From JANQRV01 sp964533785 (GTDB lineage: Bacteria > Bacteroidota > Bacteroidia > Chitinophagales > Saprospiraceae), in NCBI GenBank assembly GCA_964533785.1, contig CAZHNG010000095.1:1-19876 (forward strand): a stretch of DNA of 19,876 nt, written 5' to 3'. Positions 14,457 through 19,876 of the stretch are shown in pieces; within the stretch, counting starts at the first letter, position 1; every line of letters starts with the position of its first letter. The notes under the pieces were generated by a model. It searched no databases. It was not told the DNA's origin and saw only the letters and a list, made by a program, of their open reading frames with translations. A program made the translations under genes and the position numbers.

Positions 14457-16409
14457 TCAACTATCAAACGGCTGAAAAGAGCCCCTTTCATCAGAAAGCA
14501 TACCATCGCTTACTAATCTGTGGAAGCGGTCGGCGCGTTGAGCAGCATTCGTCATAGGGGATTTACCGTATACTTCCCTGATCTTTAAATAGGCTTCAAT
14601 AAACTTCTTTTCTTCGGCGGTACTCCAGTTATAAGGATCGCCCAGATCGGTTTCTTCCAGTGCCTTCTCCAGGCAGGCCCTGACGTATCCGGGCCGGTTG
14701 ATCCGGTTGTCTAAAACCAGGGCAACGCCAAATTCTGAAGAGACTAAATCTCTGATCCGGTATCCTTTAATTTGGTAACGGGACGAATTATAAAAAAAAG
14801 ATAGTTTTTCGTAGGCATGGGCGATTTGTACGGCCTGTACTTTGGGATCCTGGCCGGCTACCCAAAAACGAAAGGCCCAGTAGAGGGTACGAAATTGTTC
14901 TTTGGCTGCCTGTGTATTTACGGTATCACCCCGAAATGTCAAATATCCACTATAATTGTTATCGACCGCCAATCCGATCCGGTATTCACCGAAATATTGT
15001 TCAAATACATCGGGGTAACGTTCCCGTAGAGCTGTGAGTAAAATGGGTAAATTACCCGGATCATCACCGGGATTGATGGTCCACTGCAGTATTCCGAAGG
15101 AAAGAAAGCTGTTATCCCAGGTATTGATAGCGTCGAGGTTGCCTTGATTTAAAGAAAGCGCCTGGAGTACTTTGATCGAAGAGTTCGACAGTCCCGTTTC
15201 CTCCAGCAGTTCCGGGTGGTTACGCCGGAAATCCGCTACCGTTTGATTGCCGACGGTGAAATAGCCTCGCCGGAAACTCTTAAAAACTACAGATAGATTG
15301 CCGTTGCTTATTTCAACCGCATCATCTCCCCGTTTGGTGGTAGTTATGCTCTCAGGCCCTCTGGCTTCACTGATACTTGCAGTTTTGCTGATATTGTCAA
15401 TTCTTTGCTGATAATACGCCAGTTGATCACCGGAGGCCAAGGCTACGGCTTCTTCAAGTGACTGTTGGGCCAAAGCAATGGAATCCATTTCTTCATAGTG
15501 GTTCGCGAGTAGGTCAAAATAGGGAATGCGGGTTGCGTCCTCCGGTTCCTGCTCGATCAGCGTTTGTAAGGTTTGCGGAAGCTTTTGTTCCAATCCCGTA
15601 CTGTCGTAGAAGTTGTTGAGGTTTGCCAAATGCCAGGGGGTGTAAAAAATGTTATTGGTATCGGTGACTTCAACATTGATGGGAGCCTGCGCTTCTCTAA
15701 TGGCTTGAATATAAGTCTGTTCAGCATTCGCTGTATCGGCTAATCGATTGAAGTAAATATCGGCTTTGGTAGATAGAAAAAGCGGTAAATACCGGGGGGC
15801 AATGGTTGAATCGATATCGACTTGTATTTCGGTAATGGTTCGAATGCCATTGGTATCTCTCTCGTATGCGCGGGCGAGATACCGCGCCGCCTCGTCGTAG
15901 TTGGTATCTGCTTTTACGTCGGCTATTTGCAGGTATTCCCTGAATTGTTGAGCCGCGTTTCTGTAATTGCCGGTGGTTAAGAATTTATCCCCTTGCGTAA
16001 AGATGGCCAGGCGAAGATTGCTATCGGCCCTGGCCAATGCCTGATCCGCCTTTCGCTTGTTATTCAGGGCCCATAATCCCAATACCGCCGAAATGAGCAA
16101 TAAGGCAACTGCAAGCGCCAAATACAGCCGGAGGTTGCGGTTGATGCGCTTTTCTCTTTCCTGCTTGGCTTTAATGGTTGCTCTGCTTTCTTCAATAAAT
16201 TGAAGTTCTTCTTCGGAGAGCATCAGTTCGTCCAGATAATCCTCAATGGCAGCAAGGTCTTTGAGACCCAATGGTTCACCCTGGCCGGTGTGGTAAGCTT
16301 GCAGGCGTTGCGCTATGGATTTGCGAATATCTTTCAAGCGCTTTTCCATCGCTGGTACGCGCTGACCAACGATCTTAGCGATAATATCGTGCGTAAATTC
16401 AATTTTCAT
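14457..16409 (-). CDS. TM protein with nSTAND-terminal segment, TPR-like repeats and lysozyme-like C-terminus
   Basis: 650 residues in four parts. Residues 1-90 (MKIEFTHDIIAKIVGQRVPA...LMLSEEELQFIEES) match the segment that normally ends nSTAND ATPase modules just before their membrane helix. Residues 94-116 are one membrane helix. Residues about 130-335 are TPR-like helical repeats. Residues about 375-545 resemble a lysozyme/transglycosylase-like domain (LDAINTWDNSFLSFGILQWT, later FRTLYWAFRFWVAGQDPKVQ). In that fold the Glu before the SxGxxQ turn is catalytic; here the likely position is Q422 (LSLNQGN), so the domain may bind rather than cut peptidoglycan. Basic residues before the helix suggest the C-terminus is outside. 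It lies 12 bases after the ATPase stop and in the same frame. The lysozyme assignment is from pattern memory and needs a profile search. Confidence 0.65.
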   Translation of the reverse strand: MKIEFTHDIIAKIVGQRVPAMEKRLKDIRKSIAQRLQAYHTGQGEPLGLKDLAAIEDYLDELMLSEEELQFIEESRATIKAKQEREKRINRNLRLYLALAVALLLISAVLGLWALNNKRKADQALARADSNLRLAIFTQGDKFLTTGNYRNAAQQFREYLQIADVKADTNYDEAARYLARAYERDTNGIRTITEIQVDIDSTIAPRYLPLFLSTKADIYFNRLADTANAEQTYIQAIREAQAPINVEVTDTNNIFYTPWHLANLNNFYDSTGLEQKLPQTLQTLIEQEPEDATRIPYFDLLANHYEEMDSIALAQQSLEEAVALASGDQLAYYQQRIDNISKTASISEARGPESITTTKRGDDAVEISNGNLSVVFKSFRRGYFTVGNQTVADFRRNHPELLEETGLSNSSIKVLQALSLNQGNLDAINTWDNSFLSFGILQWTINPGDDPGNLPILLTALRERYPDVFEQYFGEYRIGLAVDNNYSGYLTFRGDTVNTQAAKEQFRTLYWAFRFWVAGQDPKVQAVQIAHAYEKLSFFYNSSRYQIKGYRIRDLVSSEFGVALVLDNRINRPGYVRACLEKALEETDLGDPYNWSTAEEKKFIEAYLKIREVYGKSPMTNAAQRADRFHRLVSDGMLSDERGSFQPFDS

Positions 16410-16421
16410 AGGCCATATTGG

Positions 16422-16424
16422 TTA
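16422..16424 (-). other. In-frame TAA splitting the nSTAND module from its TM/TPR part
   Basis: Minus-strand codons read GAA GAA TAA CCA ATA TGG CCT ATG AAA ATT GAA TTT. Both ORFs share the frame, and the domain normally found as one piece is divided here. A single substitution would restore an approximately 1005-residue protein. Confidence 0.6.
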
Positions 16425-17474
16425 TTCTTCGTATCTTCTGATGACGCGCATATTTTCAAAGGTGCTCAGGCACTCTTCCAATTGTTCTTTGGAAACGTCG
16501 TATTGTATTCTAATGGGTTCCAGATCTTCGATGGAGATCGTTTTCTTGGTTTGCTGGTCAGACATCATGGCGGCTAATAATTTGATGGGAAATCCTTTTT
16601 TACCCAACCGCTCTTCCATCCTCTTCAGCTCATTGTCCAGTAAATTCCCAATGGCATCTTCAATTTCTCCGACAGCGTCGAGCAGTTCGGGTTTCAAAAC
16701 GACCATCCCTTCTTCGTTTGTTTCCGCCTTTTGGTAAAGCTGATCGAGATAGATCTGCAAATAGGTCAATTCAATACCCGATTCGCCGACCCGCAGTTTA
16801 TCCGTAATACCTTTCGACAATTGATCCGGTTGTTCAATTCCCAGTTTATTTTGCGATTTTAGAGTAGTAAGGGTAGATTTTACGACCTGGTTGATGGTTT
16901 CCGGCCGCATTTTTTCGATGCGGTAACGGTAATCGAACAAATTGGGGATCTCCCGCTCAAAATCCCAAAGGGAAGCGATAAATTCTTCCCGCATCACAAA
17001 GATTACTTTTACCGGGACTTTTTCCGCCAGCAGGTCTTTGATGAACTGAAAAAACTGTTGTTGTTCTGCCTGGTCACCCAGGATGAACAATTCTTCAAAT
17101 TGGTCGAAGACCAGAAAAATGGGTTTAAATAAATGCCGGTGTAAAAAAACCAGGTCTTCTAATAGGCTTTCTTTTGGAACATAATCTTCAATGCCTAATG
17201 ATTTGATGGTTTCCCGGATCTTATGGCGTAAGGATTGGTTGATGTTATCTCCTTTCCTAATGAAAATTTCCTGCCAGCGGGCTTCGCTGAATTTATTCGC
17301 CAGGCCACATTTTACCAGGCTCGTCTTACCCGTGCCGCTGGCCCCGTAAAGCAGGATCAAGCGGGTATTAAAGCTCAATTCGTAAAGATCTTCCGTCTCC
17401 TGGTCCCGGCCGAAAAACAGTTCTTTATCTTCCTTTTCGTAGGCATTGAGAAATTTAAAAGGACTCTTTGACAT
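16422..17474 (-). CDS. nSTAND-type P-loop ATPase (conflict-system switch)
   Basis: A 350-residue ATPase of the novel STAND type. The start MSKSPFKFLNAYEKEDKELF followed by FGRDQE is the usual nSTAND entry motif (aFxxxDxxlFfGR). Walker A is GASGTGKTS (44-52). Walker B is IFLVFDQFEELF (119-130, D124 with E127/E128), followed by MREEFIASL (161-169). A helical and winged-helix-like part runs to the end, finishing FENMRVIRRYEE. STAND proteins act as ligand-gated oligomerising switches linking a sensor to an effector. Its module looks incomplete: the closing EFTHDIIAK segment is in the next ORF, same frame, after TAA CCA ATA TGG CCT. The CHAT gene is 12 bases upstream. Likely cytoplasmic as encoded, or membrane-tethered if the two ORFs were once one. 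Confidence 0.88.
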   Translation of the reverse strand: MSKSPFKFLNAYEKEDKELFFGRDQETEDLYELSFNTRLILLYGASGTGKTSLVKCGLANKFSEARWQEIFIRKGDNINQSLRHKIRETIKSLGIEDYVPKESLLEDLVFLHRHLFKPIFLVFDQFEELFILGDQAEQQQFFQFIKDLLAEKVPVKVIFVMREEFIASLWDFEREIPNLFDYRYRIEKMRPETINQVVKSTLTTLKSQNKLGIEQPDQLSKGITDKLRVGESGIELTYLQIYLDQLYQKAETNEEGMVVLKPELLDAVGEIEDAIGNLLDNELKRMEERLGKKGFPIKLLAAMMSDQQTKKTISIEDLEPIRIQYDVSKEQLEECLSTFENMRVIRRYEE

Positions 17475-17486
17475 GGGTTTTCATTT

Positions 17487-19268
17487 TTAAAGATCCAGGT
17501 CTTGTTCAAATAGTTCAAATTGTTTGATCACCTTATCCAGCCTCAGGTACTTGCTACGGTGGTAGCGTTCCTGTACCCTGAATAGTTTGTCGCTCAAGTT
17601 AAAAGCATTTTGAAAGTAGTAGACCCCCTGGGAAGTGCGATAAGCATAAAACAGGATCTTTGATTGATCTGATCTTAACTTAAAGGCATTTTCATCGATG
17701 ATGAAGGGCGACAGGTTGAGAAAAGTGATCTCATCGGATCCGTTTTTCGCGACTATGATCGATTGGTTAAAGATGAATTTATCCAGTTTTAGAGGACTTT
17801 CATCCAGCGTAGAGGCATCGCGGCCTCTCAACAATACACGTTCGTGAATAAAATTAGCCGTTTGTTGGTTGCGAAGCCGGTCTACTTCAATATCATTGAT
17901 CGTGAGAAACTGATAAGAAGACAAAAAGGCGCATTTTTGCAGCAGCAAACCCAGCTGATTTTCGGCATCTTCGCATAAAAACTCTATTTCATCCACATCA
18001 ATATCCTGGGCCTGCAGGCGGACGCGCAATTCTTGTTCGAGAAAGCGGTAGGCGTCGTAGTATTGGTCAGGCACCAGGATGCTCGATTTCAAAGAAGCAA
18101 ACTCCTCGATAAAAGGCTGGATATCATTCTCATCAAAAATACGACCGACGCTTCCCAATAACCAGAAGTAATCGTAAGCACCAAATTGCTCTTTCTTGCG
18201 GTTCAGGTACTCCTTAATATCTGACTTGAAACTTTCCCGGAAGAGGAGGTTTTTATCTTCTGCCTTGAACTGAAGTACCGCTTCCCATAAATTAGCCAAT
18301 GCAAAGGACACCAATAGTTGTCCCAGGATGAGGTAAGTATCATTGAGCATTTGCAGCCTGATCCTGCCTTTACGCCGTCCTTCAGGGGTAAATAGATCGC
18401 GGATCTGAATGCTTAGGATTAACGGAAAATTATCGAGGATACAATTCTGCGCTTCATTGAAATATTGAGAAGGATTCGCCTTGTAATGATCATAGAGTTG
18501 CTGGTGCGTATCGTCTACCTGGGCCATACCTTCCAGTATCGACTCTACCAGCCGTTTGTTGATATCCGGGTTGAGGAGATCCACATCCTGGATTAAATTG
18601 GGGTTCTCGGGCAATTCGATGGGATCGGGCACCGTCCAATCCAGGTGCGCTTCATCTGATGCGTACAGCCCCCAAGGAATTTTTTGCCCGGAGGATACCG
18701 ATTCCAGGCTTGCTTCCCGGCCGCTTCCCCGGTGACTGATGATTTCCCGTTCCGGTTCGTCGTTTTGCACGTAAGCTTTAGCCGTTTTGAAAGCCGCTTC
18801 AATGGATTTACCACCGCTGAGTGCTTCGTAAAACTGGCGGGCAAAGTCCGCAGCCATCGTATCTTCGATCGGCCGGTCGGTAGCGACAACCGCTTTTACC
18901 CCCGCCTCCAGCAAGCGTTCTACCTGTTGTTTATTAGAACAACCATTGAGAAAGACGAGCTGCAGGTTTTCCTGGGCTCCCATCAAATACGCCAGGCTGT
19001 AAGCGCGGGCGAGTTTGTCTTCCAGTTCCAGGAACTGCTCATCCGAATGCCCGCCGTAGTGAAATACGGCGATCTGATTGTGAAAACGGTTGAAAGATTT
19101 GAAGATATCATCCAAAGTCGTACCTCCCAGGGAGCGGTACTGTATTTTCCCCTGGTCTTCAATATTGCTCAGGGCATTTCGAATAGCGGTTTCTTCCTCT
19201 TTGAGTTGAGGCAGGTCGTTGTAGGCATTGGAAAATGCAAAGAGGAATATGGGTTTCCTTTCGGCCAT
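17487..19268 (-). CDS. CHAT-domain cysteine protease, cassette effector or sensor
   Basis: A 593-residue protein whose first 170 residues form a CHAT (caspase-like) peptidase domain. The start KPIFLFAFSNAYNDLPQLKE is a beta strand then helix, the catalytic His is H74 in FHYGGHSDE, and the catalytic Cys is C110 in LVFLNGCSNKQQ, followed by GVKAVVATDRPIEDTMAADF and FYEALSGGKSIEAAFKTAKA, all typical of CHAT. The rest, about 200-590, is mainly helical up to 430 and then beta-rich (for example FIFNQSIIVAKNGSDEITFLNLSP), with no family I recognise. CHAT proteases act in caspase-like bacterial defence and stress pathways, often beside STAND or TPR proteins. It is the first gene of the cassette, its stop 12 bases before the ATPase start, with TAA and a second in-frame TGA between them. 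No membrane segment. Confidence 0.85.
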   Translation of the reverse strand: MAERKPIFLFAFSNAYNDLPQLKEEETAIRNALSNIEDQGKIQYRSLGGTTLDDIFKSFNRFHNQIAVFHYGGHSDEQFLELEDKLARAYSLAYLMGAQENLQLVFLNGCSNKQQVERLLEAGVKAVVATDRPIEDTMAADFARQFYEALSGGKSIEAAFKTAKAYVQNDEPEREIISHRGSGREASLESVSSGQKIPWGLYASDEAHLDWTVPDPIELPENPNLIQDVDLLNPDINKRLVESILEGMAQVDDTHQQLYDHYKANPSQYFNEAQNCILDNFPLILSIQIRDLFTPEGRRKGRIRLQMLNDTYLILGQLLVSFALANLWEAVLQFKAEDKNLLFRESFKSDIKEYLNRKKEQFGAYDYFWLLGSVGRIFDENDIQPFIEEFASLKSSILVPDQYYDAYRFLEQELRVRLQAQDIDVDEIEFLCEDAENQLGLLLQKCAFLSSYQFLTINDIEVDRLRNQQTANFIHERVLLRGRDASTLDESPLKLDKFIFNQSIIVAKNGSDEITFLNLSPFIIDENAFKLRSDQSKILFYAYRTSQGVYYFQNAFNLSDKLFRVQERYHRSKYLRLDKVIKQFELFEQDLDL

Positions 19269-19467
19269 TTGTTACAATTTCAAATTTCAATAATAATAAC
19301 AATTATTTTTATGGCGGAAGGAATTTTGAGCGGATAAAAATTTTAAATAGGGTAGGATTGTTGTGTTGCTAATTACTATGATACACTACTTCTTTTTGCT
19401 TTTTAATCTCTTTGTAACTTATGGTAGCCTCCTGTTCGAAAATCCTTAAATTTCATGATTGATTCTT

Positions 19468-19803
19468 TTAATAGCGATTCCAGGTATCAAGCGGCTTTAC
19501 CCGCTGCATCATTTCCTCAAATGTGATCGACCATAGATCCATTTCAAATTGATTGATATCGAAATTAAGTCGGTGTTGTGTTATCAATTGCTTTAACTCG
19601 GTCAAAATCATTTCAATTAAATCGTCAAAAAGCTGTCTACGGGCAACAGATTTGGCATATTGGACGCTAAACAACAAGCTCAGTGAAACATTCTTTTGCC
19701 AAGGATCATATTCAGAATGGAAATTGAATTTCTCGTTTTCGTCGGTAACATTCAGGCCAGAACCTAAGAACGCCAAATCGGATGTGTATTGTTTTAGATT
19801 CAA
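19468..19803 (-). CDS. Small hypothetical protein, TTG start or 5'-truncated
   Basis: A 111-residue ORF, not recognised. It contains LAFLGSGLNVTDENEKF, then NVSLSLLFSVQYAKSVARRQLFDDLIEMILTELKQL, an amphipathic helical stretch, and ends VKPLDTWNRY. Composition is normal for a soluble protein, without signal peptide or membrane helix. No ATG or GTG start exists: the frame opens at TTG 19801-19803, and upstream codons stay open about 17 more triplets without a start codon. The start region adjoins a dispersed repeat at 19826-19843, so the gene could have lost its 5' end. It is on the same strand as the CHAT cassette, 199 bases upstream of it, and could be a separate or cassette-associated gene. 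Coding status is moderately likely. Confidence 0.4.
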   Translation of the reverse strand: MNLKQYTSDLAFLGSGLNVTDENEKFNFHSEYDPWQKNVSLSLLFSVQYAKSVARRQLFDDLIEMILTELKQLITQHRLNFDINQFEMDLWSITFEEMMQRVKPLDTWNRY

Positions 19804-19825
19804 GCGCTCGTTTAAAACATATATT

Positions 19826-19843
19826 ACTAGACTTTTGACGCTA
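19826..19843 (-). repeat. Dispersed intergenic motif, copy 3
   Basis: On the minus strand TAGCGTCAAAAGTCTAGT. It is next to further self-complementary sequence: AGTTAGA at 19853-19859 facing TCTAACT at 19868-19874. All three copies are in spacers. Confidence 0.6.
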
Positions 19844-19876
19844 GACTCTAGAAGTTAGACTAAAAATTCTAACTAA

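Noticed and set aside
17475..17489. CHAT and ATPase as one interrupted gene, since they share a frame
   Set aside because: Two in-frame stops (TAA and TGA) separate them, the CHAT protein has a complete C-terminus, and the ATPase starts with its normal entry motif.

Overview
The window looks like a chromosomal segment of a free-living Bacteroidota, probably near Saprospiria/Lewinella-type bacteria. The reasons are the gene families present (a LysE-type exporter with a Bacteroidota-like sequence, multi-rhodanese proteins, a CHAT/nSTAND pair, a PhoD lipoprotein), AT-rich spacers, and starts that lack Shine-Dalgarno sequences. This placement is an inference and no rRNA is present. A run of 100 Ns at 7435-7534 shows that this is a draft assembly, so the broken reading frames must be read with possible sequencing error in mind.

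Left part (1-9640). A frameshifted SnoaL/DUF4440-like gene (185-723, +) converges on a minus-strand operon of about 6.5 kb. In transcription order the operon holds a Tat-exported molybdopterin oxidoreductase with a lipobox (7235-5007), a four-cluster ferredoxin subunit, an NrfD/PsrC membrane subunit, a membrane-anchored single-rhodanese protein, a membrane-anchored triple-rhodanese protein and possibly a LysE-type exporter. Divergent from it, a gene for a membrane-anchored cytochrome c with 12 candidate heme sites is read rightward (7782-9638). Together they suggest a periplasmic polysulfide/thiosulfate-type respiratory complex with sulfane-sulfur handling and a dedicated multiheme electron carrier. 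The shared spacer has a Crp-like palindrome and an Fnr-like box 22 bp apart upstream of the cytochrome gene, plus an 8-bp tandem repeat and the assembly gap.

Middle (9752-14433). A Gfo/Idh/MocA oxidoreductase is followed by a 456-bp gene-free stretch with a GC-rich inverted repeat. Next is a two-TM membrane protein with an AIM24-like C-terminal domain, interrupted by an in-frame TAA. Then comes a 425-bp spacer dominated by a nested, very long imperfect palindrome, and last a PhoD-like phosphatase lipoprotein.

Right part (14457-19268, minus strand). This is a compact three-gene cassette: a CHAT-domain cysteine protease, an nSTAND-type P-loop ATPase, and a transmembrane protein with TPR-like repeats and a C-terminal lysozyme-like region. 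The last protein begins exactly with the segment that usually ends an nSTAND module (EFTHDIIAK...), and it lies in the same frame as the ATPase, separated by one TAA. I read the cassette as a probable signalling/conflict system coupling the envelope to a cytoplasmic protease. The lysozyme-like region appears to carry Gln where the catalytic Glu would be expected, which could mean peptidoglycan sensing rather than cleavage. This is the most likely undescribed system in the window. A small unrecognised ORF with a TTG start (19468-19803, -) ends the window.
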